Assembly (NCBI RefSeq): GCF_007655135.1
Contig: NC_045129.1
Coordinates: 34,535,122-34,599,121 of the forward strand
DNA length: 64,000 nt
DNA from: Punica granatum
Lineage: Eukaryota; Streptophyta; Magnoliopsida; Myrtales; Lythraceae
Direction: 5' to 3'
Positions 21,348 to 34,675 of the stretch are shown here, one piece after another; the first letter of the stretch is position 1; each line of letters opens with the position of its first letter. The translations under genes and the position numbers were made by a program. The notes beneath the pieces are model-generated. The model was not told the DNA's origin and ran no database searches. It saw only the letters and a list, made by a program, of their open reading frames with translations.

Positions 21348-24217
21348 AATCCGGTACGTCTCTTGAAGCTCTGATCTTTGGCAGGAGGATCTTGTTCTGA
21401 TCTGGAAGCCCTGGTGAACTTCAACCTGTTTGTTTGGAAATTATATCCCAACAGTATAGAACTCGGAAAGAAAACCCCCGTCAATCGTAAGGATATGATC
21501 TGACTCTTCTTTTTGCTTTAAGCTTAGCTTAGAAATCGAAGGGCGAAATGCACATAAAACTGCTTCAACAGAAACTTGCTAGCTTTCTAGTTTTATAGGG
21601 TTCTTGTTGGATATTGATGGTTGTCAATCTTGTTGAAAAATATGTTAGCATCTTACAATCTGTCGAAATCTGGAGCTCCCATAGTAAGAACGTAGATCAA
21701 ATCTTCTTTTTTTTCCTAATCGGTGATGTATTTACATGAATGCAACAATCCTTCGAGTAATGACGGATTGGAGCTCTTTGTCTTTCTACCTAATTTTTCC
21801 TTCCATTAATGGATTTTGGTTCTTTGGAGATTCTAAGGAAAGGCTCGTACGCTTTATAACAGACATCTATAAATTGGATGATGACTAGTCACATGGTTCA
21901 CCTTTTTGAGCTTAAATGAGGAACTCGATGATAAATACGGGAAGGGAAGGTCGCCTTCTTTACGTCTGAACCGATCTCAATCTGAAACTATCTATCTTTC
22001 CATTAGAAATCACTCTTCTTATGGATTTTCCCATTTTTCAACCATTAGAGTATCTGCTTTGTGCATGTCAAATCAAGTTTTTTAGATGATGATGATGATG
22101 AGATTGCTCAATGCCGCTTGAAGCGTGACTGAGTGTCAATCGATTTGGAATCATCCTACAGAAAACCTACAAGTTAAAGTCTCTAAACTGAATCCCGGGT
22201 TCGATGTGTTAAATATGCTGTTTATGTTCATGGACTAAAACTACCACTATGGTAATATTCTCAAACCTTAAGAGTTCAGGAGTTTCAAATGAGAAATTAA
22301 AGAGTCAGTAAAGTCTGATTCCGGACTCCACGACTGTGCGTTATGGCCCGATGTCTGATAACAAGCGAGCCGTGGCCCGCATAGCTATACGACATCTGCA
22401 GCAAGGGAAGTCCTGATATGATTTCATGCCAAGGGATTGCTAAGCAACAATAAGAGACACTAATGCAAGTCTAACCCTTTAAAGATAGAAGCTTGTAGCC
22501 AATCAAAATCCATTCTTTGAAAGGAGTAAGCCTCGGCTCTCCATCTCGGGCCCCGGGCGCTTCGGCCTCCCCGAGCTGATTTGCATTGTGTCATAGTGCC
22601 ATGCTACAGGGTCGCAGAAGAGAAGGGACCGGAAGCCTTTGAGGGAGATCAGTGGCTACTCCTTTCGTCCCCTTGAAAGCTCTCCATGCAATTCATTTTC
22701 TTCCTTTGGCCTGGCAAAGTGAACACAAGCACTCATGGAGTTTATATAGCTGAAAAGAGGAGCCGCGTACGAATATCCAATCACGCTTGTCTCCTTATCT
22801 ATCCATTCCCACGCGTCTATTGTCTCCGAGAATCCCCGAACAGCATCGCCAGATCAGGAATTCTCGACATATCACATGACTACGTACTCCACTGATAACG
22901 GAGGGCAGTGAAATGCTGTGATCCGTTATTAGCGTGTGAGTTACGTAGAGCGCTGCAGTGTCTCTCGATGACTTTCCCCGACGTATGGACCACGTGGGGT
23001 TGAAGCTGTAGAAATGGATTTGGCGCGATCAGAAAGGAATTTCGAGCTGAATGTCAACTCTATACTTGTCAATTGTTCACCTCCCGCCTATGGGGAATAT
23101 GGAACAATCATATGGACTCTTCGCTTATTGCAAAGGCCAGGATAATGCGTTACTTTTCATGGATTTTTATTCTCTAATCCTAACATGGATCCTGCAGGAA
23201 GCCATGATACCGGGAAAATCTTTAAATGATCTTTCTTACCATGATATGATGGCGAAGAATAGGAGGGCTTCACAGCCGTCATACTTCATCGGCCCACCAC
23301 ATTTCAGATAGAATTACTTGAGAATTGCTTCGTCAGATAGGAAGATTTTCCGAAATCCGTTATTATTGGCATATTGTTTTAATTGTTTGACAGACTTAGG
23401 TAAGAGCATGTATAGCGGGAAGATCCATTGTGAATTCATGTAAGAACAAGTCGGCCCGCGCAGATTTGAAGGGTCATCTACCGGAGTGTGATTAGGGGAT
23501 CAAATGATGCATATTAGGGATGATTTTCTATCGAAGTTGCAGCGCACTTGGAGTTGGCCCTATGGATGACTTTGGATGAGTTTACCAGGCGGCTTAGAGA
23601 ACCTTATTCCTTCACCATTAGCGAAAACCGATCTACTTTCGACCCCGTGCTGTGATCGCGATCTTTCCTGATCATGACATGGAATATATTCCTAAGCAAT
23701 TAATCGTTGGGCACATTAGCAAGATCAGTTTCAACCTCAGCCCACAGGACTCGTAAACCATTGAATTTAAAGAGTATTTACTCCATAATAGGCCGCCTAA
23801 TTTTTCCGTAATAAGGTGGAATCGACCAGAAAGCTGGTAAGGAACTTTCAAGGTGATTTCGGCAGTCTTATGCTTCCGATTCGTTCCTAGAGTATCAGGC
23901 ATCCACAGAGTGGGCTCCTGTAAGAGAGAGAGGTTTTTTTTCCAGGTTCTTGCCTGGCATATGAGAATATCATGAGCCGAGAGATGTGTGAGCAGTACGC
24001 TAAACTACGCAGGGTGCCGGCCAAATAAGTTCGGTTCAACCCACTCAGGACAATCCTACTGTCACTGGCCACATGAGTTAATTTGGGAATCAACAAATGG
24101 TTCAAGAAACACCGTAAAATGAAAGTATCAGAAGAAAAGAGAACAGAGATTTCGGAAAAATGTTCGGTTTTTTAAATCCTAAAACTAGGATACTGACTGA
24201 CTGGTTGCCTATCAGTC
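21348..24217. other. Intergenic sequence between the palmitoyltransferase and IDD genes
   Basis: It holds the two facing 3' ends, since the genes converge. I saw no further gene. Frames at 22686-22895, 23051-23311, 23672-23902 and 23887-24105 are short and have no recognisable domain. A GAT microsatellite lies at about 22086-22101. Confidence 0.5.
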
Positions 24218-26245
24218 TCACCAGCCTGAGTGGAAGCTCTCCAGGTTTTGCTGATCATCATGAAAGCTTCTCTTTGTCCCGACACCGCCTACACCGCCTC
24301 TTGCATTCATCCCATCAGGATCAACCCCCAGAAAGTCGACCGTCATCTTCTCCCCTTCTCCCATGAAAATCTCCCCACCTCCACCCTGTAGAAGTCCGTT
24401 GCCTGCCAGGGATTCTGCATTTGAGGGCAAAAGGCCGACTCCAATCTGTTGGTGATGGATGGGAATCGAGCTCTCAGTATCCATCGTCTTATGGAAACCG
24501 TTGCTGTTGTTATCACTGTTATTATCCGCCATTACTGCCTCTGTGTTATTGGTAGAGTAACCGGAGAACCCCTTGAGGAGTATCGGGGCAATTGCGTTAT
24601 CGCTGATCTTCGCGCCCATCTCTGCTGCCTTCTGGAGCAGAGCTGTCGCTGAAGTGTACACAGAAGTGATGCTGAGCGAAGCGTTGCCAAAGGCCTTCTG
24701 AGCTCTGTGACTGAAAGGATCTAACGAACTGGGCATCATCATGAGACCCGTGGGGTTTAAAGATAACGGTGGCGTCATTAGAGGATTGTTATTGTTGCCG
24801 AAGAGGTTCGTGAACGTGTTCGGGGCAGCATCGGCAGTGGTGGTGGAGGAATCGGCGGTGGTCAATGACGAGGTGAAGAGCTCCTGCGTTTGGCTTTGTG
24901 GGATTCCTCCAGCACCAGCGGAGGCAGCAAGGTGACTCCGTTGGCTCATCATCATCATCTTGTTGTTCTCTTCAGTCAGCGCATCACAGAAGGCTCTGTG
25001 CGTTACGAAGCTGTCCTTTCTGTTCGTCGACATGAACACAGAAAGGCGATAGTACATAAACAAAAGCACGAAATGAAAGTAAGAAAATAAATTCGTTTTC
25101 CAATATTTACATACAGCATTGAATTCCACTCATTCGCATGTGACTGAAAGTTGGTAGATCTTATCTTTACCTCGAGAAAATAGTGCCACAGTCGCAACGG
25201 TATTCCCTAGTCCCGCAAATCTTAGTGTGGGCCTTCCAGTCCGACTGCACCGCATACCTTTTTGAGCATTTGTCACACTTCCACTTCTTTTCCCCGTGCT
25301 TCCTGCAGAAGTGTTTCTTGATGCCCGTAAGATCACCCAGGGCCCGGGATGGGTCGTGGTGGACGCAGCTGGGCTCAGGGCAGATGTAGACTCGCTTCTT
25401 CGGCTGCATGCTCGGCCTTTGCTTCAGCTTCCAGGGCAGGTTGTGGCCTCTCCTGTGGAGCTGAAGGTTCTGGTCTCTTTGGAACCCCTTGAGGCACACC
25501 TCGCAAATGTACCGGTTCGTCGCCATTAGGGTCCTAGGAGACAGTGCCACGACTTCCGCATCTGGGTCTGAGAATTACCCGTTCAGGATAATTAGCAAGG
25601 TATACGTTTGGCATTTTGAATATAAATTTGCAGCCAGAACATGGAAAGAGAGTTTGAACATGCACAAAGAGGTCCGAGTTCTGATCATTCAAATAGTTAT
25701 AATTATCCCAATAACTATATCGACGTACAATCCAGCCTGCAATGGCAAGTACAAATCCACGTTCAGCCAGTTAATTATCCCGATAACTATTTGACAATAG
25801 CAATGGCAAGTAAATTACGCTTCTTTCCTTGATAATCAAGTAACTTATTCGGTATTAGTCCTGAATCTAAGGTTACCGTGAAAAATAGTACTCTTACATG
25901 AAACATAAAAATTTTACATGAGTTACACAACTGACTGGGAAGTAACCACAACCCAAATGCAGAGAACCAACATGGTAACGCACGGACTATGTTACTACCA
26001 TTTTGATTACTTGTATGTGAAGTTGATTAAATTACGAAACACGGACAGAGCGGATTGAACTCCTTGCCTGGGTTTCCAGGGAGGTTCCTCTTCTTCCTCG
26101 AAGGTGGAGGGGCAGGAGTTGAGGCATGATCAGTAGCAGCTTCAGTCACGCTTGTGTTAGTGGGGCTGCCATTGGATGACTGTGAAGCAACCACTGTGCT
26201 CTGAAACTGTTCATCATCTTCAAAGTCCTGAACATAGTTTGACAT
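24218..26245 (-). CDS. INDETERMINATE DOMAIN (IDD/BIRD) C2H2 zinc-finger transcription factor
   Basis: Three exons on the minus strand: 26245-26068, 25567-25171 and 25019-24218, giving 458 residues. A basic KKRN motif (about 51-54) precedes the ID domain. ZF1 is C81/C84/H97/H101 and ZF2 is C122/C127/H145/H150. Two C2HC fingers follow: ZF3 (C157/C160/H173/C177) and ZF4 (C184/C186/H199/C203). The family words [24 protein letters not shown] and [11 protein letters not shown] are present. C-terminal IDD motifs [15 protein letters not shown] (314-328) and TVDFLGV (418-424) are also present. IDD proteins act in the nucleus and several partner with SCARECROW and DELLA proteins in root patterning or gibberellin response (family knowledge). 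The first intron (26067-25568) has donor G|GCAAGG and acceptor TTCTCAG, so it is GC-AG; the second is GT-AG. The start is the ATG of MSNYV. Confidence 0.92.
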
Positions 26246-28150
26246 TTTCAAATATGATATTCTCTCCTGATCAGACCTACTTCTCTCCTGTAGGGATGTC
26301 TGGGGGCTTTAATCTATGCATGGAACAGACAAATATTTAATTCTCAGCGTGCAGACAAAAGGAAGAAGGAATTCCAATACTCCAAGCCCAATAAAAAACC
26401 AAAAATCACCATGTGTGACGCAATTATCAAATTACACTGTCAGTGAATGGGCTTTACTTGCAATGTAAGAATTAAAAATTCACTGAAATTAAGTAATAGT
26501 TAGAAGTCAACCTCAAAGTAAAAATTAATTTCAGCCAACAAGTTTAGAATACCGCTCGATCTCATTGAATAAAAAGTAGCTTGTCAAAACAAAGAGGGCA
26601 AATCACAAATTAATTATGTTGGTGAACATTAAAAATACCCATTTATGAAAACAACATATTGTATATGATATATATATATATATATATGATAAATTGTCTC
26701 ATCAGAATTGGACCTCAAGGATTTGGGTCTGTTTGTCCTATTTGTTTGGTGAGAAGTAGGAGTCAGCTCATTAAGAGTTAGGAGTTTCATATTTAAAGCT
26801 TCATTCTTCCGTGGACACACACAGACACTCTTTTTGGTGAAAACTATGCTTGCTAGGGTTTTCTTCATCGTTAATACGGACGGAGTCAAAACTCGAGATT
26901 CGATCTAAGAAACTTTCTTAAGAAGCACATCATCGTAATTCCTTCTCCGCAGCTTCAGCGCGAGCACTAGAGAAGTCCCATGGTACTGCCGTTGGAGATT
27001 ATGGAATCTTATATGTCTCAGTTCACGATCTTCCATCAGAAAGTTAGAGGGATGAGAGTGTCCCCCATATTACAAACCGATGGACGTCTGTTTTTACCAA
27101 TTTGACTGGCTTATCTTGACGCGGCATTAGACTGCCGAGAATCAAATAGACATGTTCCTAGCTTGTAACTAGCTAAGGATGTTGAGAGCATTCAATCATC
27201 AATATCAATATATCTATCTAATTGGGGTGATCATTTTGAAAATGTATTGAGAATTAAGACATGGCCCCACATGATAGTAAATTCCATTTCTTGTGTTGTT
27301 GTTCACTACAGAACCCTTTGAACCAATTAATATACGACTTTGTGAGGGGGAATTTGCCGTTTGGGTGAGGAAACGTTAATGGGGAGTTGGGAGATGACAT
27401 GAAATGTTGAGGTACTGACAAAGAAGAAGAGGACACAAAAGGGAATGCCATTGAAGAGATCCGTACGAAGAGACAAAGAAGTAGCCCCCCATCCTTCCAT
27501 CATTTTTTTTTAAAAAAAAATAATTATGAATTATCATTTTTATTTCTTTTTTAGGATAAAATTAATTAATTAATTAAAGTTTGTTTTTGTTGCAACTGCT
27601 TCTTCCTTCGTGATCTCATCAAGACCTTTGGATACCCAACAAAGAGTGGATACATGTGTTTGTATGTGCACTCCTTGTCTTCTAGTTCCACTGGCATTTG
27701 AATGAGTTCATCTTCTTCATTTTACGTGTACGACAACGTCAATCATAATGATAATCATGGAAAGGAAAACATATGATATTCAAGTTCTAGAATTAATTGG
27801 TTCCGCATCAGGTAATTCTGGCAATGTAGTCTCGTAAATATATCAAATTGATGGACGCGTCGTCCTTTGATCTAGCATGCTCGAGATTCTCTATAATTAT
27901 TCATGGTGTTATCTTTATACGGAAATTGTCTCCATAAGAATGAAATGTTCTAGCTTTGTGTCTAAATGAAATTTTTAGGCATACACTCACTTTGAAATAT
28001 CATGTCAAGATATTTAAAAAGGATCTTGGTATTTTCTCTTGCACTTTTGCTTGCTTTATAATTTGATAAATAAATATATCAAAAGATAAAAAGTATATAA
28101 ACTAAAGGGTTAATTTAAAATATATATTATACATACTTTACTCTCTTTCC

Positions 28151-28276
28151 TAAATATAGTCAAAAATGAAAACTGTTATGAATTAATACAAGTATTTTTA
28201 AAATTGTTTTGCATAAATATAGTCAAAAATGAAAACTGTTATGAATTAAAACAAGTGTTTTTAAAATTGTTTTGCA
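28151..28276 (+). repeat. Tandem duplication of a 63-bp unit
   Basis: The units 28151-28213 and 28214-28276 both start TAAATATAGTCAAAAATGAA and end AAATTGTTTTGCA, differing at two positions by eye. Confidence 0.85.
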
Positions 28277-28703
28277 TAGTCATTTTTAAGGCAACTTTCT
28301 TTAATTTTTCCATTAATTTTTTTAAAAAAATTTTAAAAAGAAAGATTAATTACAGAAGCACAAAATCGAGAAATTGAAAAGAAGAAAATAAATAAAGATG
28401 AACATATTTTAGAAGGAGTTAGGAGATGTGGTGGATGACCCTCGCCCACCACTTTTAAGTGATAAATACATAAATCACACTATATCTACTAAGATTAAGT
28501 GGCTAACTATCTAATAAAAAATTTAATCTTTTATATCTTGTGACACCTTAAAATCTCACAACTACCACATCGGAATTTGGTAATTTGCTATAAGAGGGGA
28601 AATGAGCATAAAATCTCGGCGATGTCAAGCCTGAATTCAACCATTATCACCTTGTTGGTTTATTGTATGTAAGATTGAAAATGTGTGTTTGATACATGCA
28701 AGT

Positions 28704-28871
28704 AAATTGTTTGTACATTTTTCTAGTAAATTATTTAAATCTAAATAATTTACTTTCTTGTTACATAATTTACTTGAGTTATAGGTGAATTGCTTGTACT
28801 TTTTTCTAGTAAATTATTTAAATCTAAATAATTTACTTGCTTGTTACACAATTTACTTGAGTTATAGGTAA
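28704..28871 (+). repeat. Tandem duplication of an about 84-bp unit
   Basis: The unit contains TTCTAGTAAATTATTTAAAT, CTAAATAATTTACTT, CTTGTTACA and TTGAGTTATAGGT, and occurs twice in direct order. Each unit includes a small palindrome (AAATTATTTAAATCTAAATAATTT). Confidence 0.8.
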
Positions 28872-29320
28872 ATTGCTTGAAATTTCTTCAGTAAATACGT
28901 GTATGTACCATGCATTTTAGGTGCAAGTATCCTAGAATTTTTTTTTTGGTTATATATAGGAAACAAAGTAAAGTATAGGTTTTTCAAATAAAATTAACCC
29001 TAAAACAAATATTATTTTTCCAAGTTGATTATCATTTGACTTTGATCATCAATAGAAAAAGAAGGGGAGGGGAGGAGCTCTCTCCAATATTCCTGGTGGC
29101 TTTATATTCTCCAATTCCATAGCAAATTTACATACATCGCATAAAGAGTTCTTTCCCTCTTGCTAAATATATATTTTTAAAAAAAAAAACCACACCGCAA
29201 AAGAAAAAAACGAAATACACTTCAAATGGGCCCCGCTGCTCTCGCCTAGGCTCAGCACATTTCATGAGAACCATAAAAACCAAAAGGGCCCAAGTTCAAG
29301 GCCCAGCCCGTAGCCCAAAC

Positions 29321-30193
29321 TCAGAAGTAGTACGCGGACGGTGAGCCCAAATCAAACCCATCCATGGCCGTATTCCCGAAGATCGGATTATGCTGGACGA
29401 ACTCATTCTGATCGAAGTCCATGTACTGCCCATTGCAGCCCATACCCACGCCATTTACGCCCTGCCCCTGTAGCCCAAATAGGCCCATATCATTGTCCCA
29501 CCCACCAGGGCCAAGACCAGAGCCCGAGTCAGGCCCTGCGAAGCCCGAAGAGCAGAAAGTCGACATATCAGGCGGCAGAGGCGGAAGCTCGGTGTCATCG
29601 TACGTAGGAAGGCGGGGCTCGCTGCCACTATCCGTGAAGGATGTGATGGAGGACGGGTATGTGCAAGACCCGAACTCCGCAGCCCCACTACACCAGCTGT
29701 CCGAGACGGGTAGCCCCGTGCTGTTCTGCCCGCCCTCGGTTCCGACACTGCCGCCCTGATGGGAGAAAACAATCTGATTGGCAGGCACGTGGTTCTGGTG
29801 CTGCGGCACGGCAGACATGAAGAACGCCGACATGTCATTCTGTTCTTCGTCGGGGGAGATGATGGATGTTACGGAGGAACCTGGGGGCATGTCTGAGTAG
29901 ACAAAGTTGGTGCGGGCCTTGGGGCCGCGCATGGACCGGGCTGCCCGGTCATAAGCCAAGGCAGCCTCCTCAGCCGTGTCAAAGGTCCCGAGCCAGTGGC
30001 GCTCCTTCGTGGAAGGGTCCCGTATCTCAGCGGCATACCGGCCCCACGGCCGCCTCCTCACCCCCAAGAACCTCACGGGAGCCACCCCACCGGCAGCCGG
30101 ATCGTCTTGTTGGCTCGGTGGGGGTGGCTGCTGTTGCTTTCTTCTGGCCTTTGATGGCGAGGCAGTGTTCACTGAGTTGCCAATGAACTCCAT
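29321..30193 (-). CDS. AP2/ERF transcription factor, PUCHI/LEP (ERF086) type
   Basis: A single exon of 290 residues starting [10 protein letters not shown]. The in-frame methionine seven residues upstream lies next to the AAT repeat and is unlikely. One AP2 domain spans about 41-99 with [37 protein letters not shown] and the Ala and Asp (A of EIRDP-flanking WGRYAAEI, D of GTFD) typical of the ERF rather than DREB class. After the domain comes [19 protein letters not shown], a stretch I associate with PUCHI, LEAFY PETIOLE and grass FZP/BD1 proteins. These factors set floral-meristem or lateral-root identity (family knowledge). The C-terminal half is rich in Ser, Gly, Asp and Pro, with acidic patches that could activate transcription. 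Lack of introns is normal for ERFs. Confidence 0.88.
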   Translation of the reverse strand: MEFIGNSVNTASPSKARRKQQQPPPPSQQDDPAAGGVAPVRFLGVRRRPWGRYAAEIRDPSTKERHWLGTFDTAEEAALAYDRAARSMRGPKARTNFVYSDMPPGSSVTSIISPDEEQNDMSAFFMSAVPQHQNHVPANQIVFSHQGGSVGTEGGQNSTGLPVSDSWCSGAAEFGSCTYPSSITSFTDSGSEPRLPTYDDTELPPLPPDMSTFCSSGFAGPDSGSGLGPGGWDNDMGLFGLQGQGVNGVGMGCNGQYMDFDQNEFVQHNPIFGNTAMDGFDLGSPSAYYF

Positions 30194-30199
30194 TTGACT

Positions 30200-30236
30200 G
30201 AATAATAATAACAATAATAATAATAATAATAATAAT
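30200..30236. repeat. AAT microsatellite in the probable ERF 5' UTR
   Basis: A run of AAT/AAC triplets lies directly upstream of the ERF start codon, on the 5' side of the minus-strand gene. Confidence 0.85.
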
Positions 30237-31278
30237 TACTTAAAAATAGAAAAGTTTTAGGGAGAGAGAATTAAGTGATAAGAGTGAAGTGTTGATTATG
30301 GACTTTAGGGTGTTGCATGGTTTGGGTTTAAATAGGGAGGTGGTCTATTATACTATTTAAGAGGATTTTCCGTAATTTACAATAATTTCCCCTTACAAGT
30401 TGTAAATTGCATTCAAAGCCCTTAATTTTATCATTATGATCGACGTGTGTAGTAATGATTCGGGTAAGCAATCTCGGAAATTGATATTTAAATAAGAGGG
30501 GAAATGATTAATTTTGGAAACCAGGAAAGCGATGAAGAATTATTAACAAAGATTAATTTTGGAGGAGTTTAACACAATTTCAACCCCTCGCACTCTTTTT
30601 CTTTTCTTTCTTTTTTTTTTCCTTCGATGATAGAGGTACATCAGCCCTGCAAGGGACAAGGAACTGGGAAAATATAAACGGGTACTAGAAATTCTTATTA
30701 AAATAACAAAATTTATAGAGAGCGTTTACTTAATATTCTAGGAAAATTATATAAAATTTTGAAAATTGTGTATAAAATATGATATCATCGTATTAATAAA
30801 TTAAAACGAAAGCATTCAATAAAGTTTCATTTATAAATTTCATTTTTTATATCATATGCTATGTTATAAAATTTACATAATTCTAACAATTTTCTTTTTG
30901 CTTACTTTTAATTATTATTTCATTATTTCCAAATTATTCTTTTATAATTTTTAAGATAGAATCTATTTTTAGAAAAAAAAATTCAATTACATTATCAATG
31001 CACATTTATTGTTATCATAAATTAAGTTTACTATATGTATAGATCAATGCCTCAACAAAGTATTTAATTAACTCTTTTTACGATACTTATATGATAGAAT
31101 GTAATGGGTAGATTTGGTATGCCTTAGTCAAATCTCTGTTAAAAGAGTTGAATGCATTCCTAACTACCTTAAAAAGAATGCACTCATTATACCCTATAAA
31201 TCAGTTTAGGAAATTTACTCATAAAAAATCAGTTTTCAAAATTTTGAATGTAATGGACTCTATCATAAAAGAGGAGGG
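30237..31278. other. ERF upstream region, gene-free
   Basis: AT-rich, with a T-rich run at about 30597-30620. It should contain the ERF promoter. I see no clear element that I can name. Confidence 0.45.
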
Positions 31279-31470
31279 GAACTAACGTGGGTCGGTTCAA
31301 GCAGTTGGCGTTTATTCCGCTTAAGCAAAGTCTCGGGGTCGAGTCCTTATTAATACAAAAAATCCACGCTATAATAGCTTTACCTCTTAGTGGGTCGACT
31401 CAACTCGACTTGATTAGTCGATTTCGGATACCATGGTTCACACTGGGAAAAAAAGGGGAAAAAAAGGAAC
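31279..31470 (+). mobile_element. tRNA-derived SINE (Au-like), plus-strand copy
   Basis: It has an A-box-like GGTCGGTTCAAGCAGTTGG (about 31290-31308), a B-box GGGGTCGAGTCC (31335-31346), the body words TTTACCTCTTAGTGGGTCGA and GATTAGTCGATTTCGG, and an A-rich tail at about 31448-31468. The body lines up with the minus-strand copy at 15007-15192. Confidence 0.6.
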
Positions 31471-32436
31471 TATTGCAATTGTATAGTAGCCACGCTCTAC
31501 TGGCTCTAACAAATAAAGAAGACAAATATATGTATGTATAGTTGTGCATATATAATTAGGAACTTAAGCTTTTTATATAGATGAGGCATGATGATATCTT
31601 ATGATTGGTCTTCTCTCTTCGAAGAGACTTTCTAGATCTTGAATGTCCCCTTTCCTCGATGGATTTTCTCATCAATCATACAACTCCTCTTATATTTGGC
31701 AAAGTTTACTTCCTAATAATCACTGCACTAACATATATAAATATATATACATATATATTCTTTATTTTCAGTGAGACCACGAGATATCCTCAGCTTATTA
31801 ATTGTAACTAATCCTTACTTAGCTATTGTTGATTCGTGTGACAAAACATTTCCGGTGGCTTCAAAACCCTATCTTGTTCATAGTATTTTGTCTATATGAA
31901 ACACAATTTACCCACTGCACCTCTTCTCGTGATTTATATTTTTCAAATCTAAAGTTGGTCCATAACTCACATGCATGTGACCTTCACAGAAGGGAAGAGT
32001 GTGTATATAAGTTTCATGATGTTATCTTGATTAATTAGGGTTCCAATCATGAACTTTACATAAACAAATATGTCTCTGATATAATTAATAAGCTATGGGG
32101 AAGATTATATGATCGACTCCTTGCATGCGGACTTGCAGCCTTTTGGACGATCACCAGAAGATTCAGAAGGCCAAAAGGTCCTTATCGTGAAACAGCCGAT
32201 CATCAGCTGCTCATTCATATAATTAATTGATTAATGTACATGTTTTTCTCTATATATATATATGATTGCTAAATTAAATTTTATGATGATCACGAGACCA
32301 ATCATCAGTCCCATATTGTCAGGACGGAATGATCAGGACTCTTATCTAAATTTCTGTCAGAAAGAATCAGTACCACCCATCATCCCACAATCATGGGTAT
32401 ATACCTATATCTATCTCTCTTTAAAATTTATAGCTT

Positions 32437-32472
<36 letters not shown>

Positions 32473-34642
32473 GTATATACATACGTGAAAGATCCGTGCT
32501 TTGCACAAAATTAAATCGAATTTATGCTTGAAAAGATCATCCATATTAAGTCAGAAAGTTCTTTTCAAATTCATTTTAAAGTCATTTTAATTCTTTTAAA
32601 AATGATATGATCACATTCTATAAATAATTTATAGTGTGATTAGTTTTAATTTAATAGATGAAAATATATACATTTTTTTCGGTTACAATAGAGGCTCACG
32701 AGCCTAGTACATTGAAATATAAATCCTAATAGCTAACAAAAAAATATCTCACTAAATATCAAACCTAGAATACTTTGATTACCGAGCAAGAACGTGCCGT
32801 AATATACTATACCCTACACCTTTTAATTAAATATATGAAGCTGTAAACTTAACAAAGAAAGAAAAAGAAAAAATATAATAGGGAAACGTGTGAAGAGAGA
32901 GTAGAGAAAGAATGATGGGAGGGGGAGTTACTTGATAGTTAAAAGTGGTATATAACTTATAAGTGATCGACCGAAAAAGAAATCTAAGATTACCGAAAAA
33001 AAGTGCTATATAAATTTAGAAATTTGTCTTTATTTGCTTCTTTTTTTTTTTTTGGGATGTACAAATAAGAGACGAAGCTCGAGGGAAAGTAAAAAGAACG
33101 CAAACACAAGAACTACAATAAGCAGAATTGGGATATGGTGCCCCAATGTCGTCACCAAAGAGCGTCAAATTAGTACTGGCCAGAGGTTAGAGAGGAAATG
33201 AGATCCTAATGGCAATTGTAGTACCATTCGAGCCATCCAATCTGCGAAGCGCTCTCTAATTTCATGTAGGTGTACTGAATCTTCACGAGCCATCCTCTAT
33301 GAAAGACCGCCTTTGAAGCATCCTCTATGATTAACTGCATATATTAATCTAGTAGCTGGTGATTACTTATGTTATTATTTCAGATCTGGCATTTTCGAGA
33401 ACCGGTCGTTACACCTATTTCAATCCTTTTTTATTTTTGTAATATAGAAGATATAGATAGATATAGGTATATGGAAAAAAAATGAGTAAATATATATACA
33501 CACATATATATACATGTATATCTCCGTAACACATCATGTGGCAAGCCCAACTCAGAACAAGCTTCCCCTAAAGGGAATTAGTCTTGTGCTCAATAATTCC
33601 ATGACTTTGCATAATCATGTTACCTCATGATACATATTTGTAAGTTTGAATAGATCATAATAGAGAAAATGAATGGACTCATAATATATATATATATATA
33701 TATATATATAATACGATGTTAAGCTTTTATTACCGGGAAGCGACCATGGAGAATTAATGAAAGATTTTATAACGATCAAACATGGGAAAGAGGGGAAGAA
33801 TTCTTCCGGTCCTCCTATTATATGGTATCCATTCAGTATGAAAATTTAGAAAATTTAGGTGAAAGATAAAGAGAGTGCATACTTAGACACATAAAAAGAT
33901 GATGTGATAGTTTTCTTCGCTTCTTGATGTCTCAAATTCGAATCTGATTACGGGGTAATGGAAATAAATTCATATTATATTATAACTAGTAGGTCTTTAT
34001 GAAAATTAGTAGGGAATTTATATGAATATATATTTTATGGAGTACATGCATTGTTCCATCTTCATAAAAGTTCATGCTGGGCCACATATATTAGGATATG
34101 TAAATTTATATATTTGTGTGTGGGACATATAGAGACTAGAGAGAGAGAGAGAGAGAGAGACCTTTTGAGTTGATGAAAAACACACACACATACACACTTG
34201 AGGGGAATATCATTATCTCAGCCATGTGCATCCATTTTTGATCCATTATATATTTATATAATCATATGTTCCACACAAATCCATCTCATCTTTCAAACCC
34301 AAAGGGATTGCTTTCTTGTCATTTTTAATTCCTAAATAATTATTAATTTACGGCTCTTTCCCTCATCTTTTTCTAGTTAACATATACTTTCGGTAAACTT
34401 AGGATCTTCCCCAAGCTTTCCTCATATTTTCAATTGAATGCAATAGTTTAGAATACTCTAAATTTTTTCGCACTAGGTTAAGATCCTATAGGACGTGGTA
34501 AGTGCGCATCTATGCCGAATCTAGCATGCATGTATGTTACCTAGGTCTAGTAAGACAGTTTCTAGAATTACTATACCGGCCTTTCAAACAAATCTTGAAG
34601 TCAGTATTACAAAGACTAAACCAAACTACGTAATCAAGCACG

Positions 34643-34675
<33 letters not shown>

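Larger units (their letters stand above)
26246..29320. other. Intergenic sequence between the IDD and ERF genes
   Basis: AT-rich, with a TA run at about 26669-26687 and two short tandem duplications listed separately. The 65-codon minus frame at 27254-27451 has no recognisable signal or motif. No gene called. Confidence 0.5.

Noticed and set aside
26027..26067. Read-through of the first IDD exon into the intron as coding sequence
   Set aside because: The residues after NLPGNP do not match the family, and a GC donor with a strong consensus lies exactly where the conserved sequence stops.
27254..27451. 65-codon minus frame as a secreted peptide gene
   Set aside because: There is no convincing signal peptide, no conserved C-terminal peptide motif and no TATA context.
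28151..28276. Repeats considered as a CRISPR array
   Set aside because: Only two units without unique spacers, in a plant nuclear genome. The same applies to 41223-41416 and 62752-63085.
29341..30197. Plus-strand frames opposite the ERF gene
   Set aside because: They arise from the GC-rich ERF coding region read on the other strand and have no domain.
32430..32530. TA run followed by ATCCGTGCTTTGCAC as another Helitron 3' end
   Set aside because: The hairpin word fits, but no CTAG follows and no matching 5' end was found.
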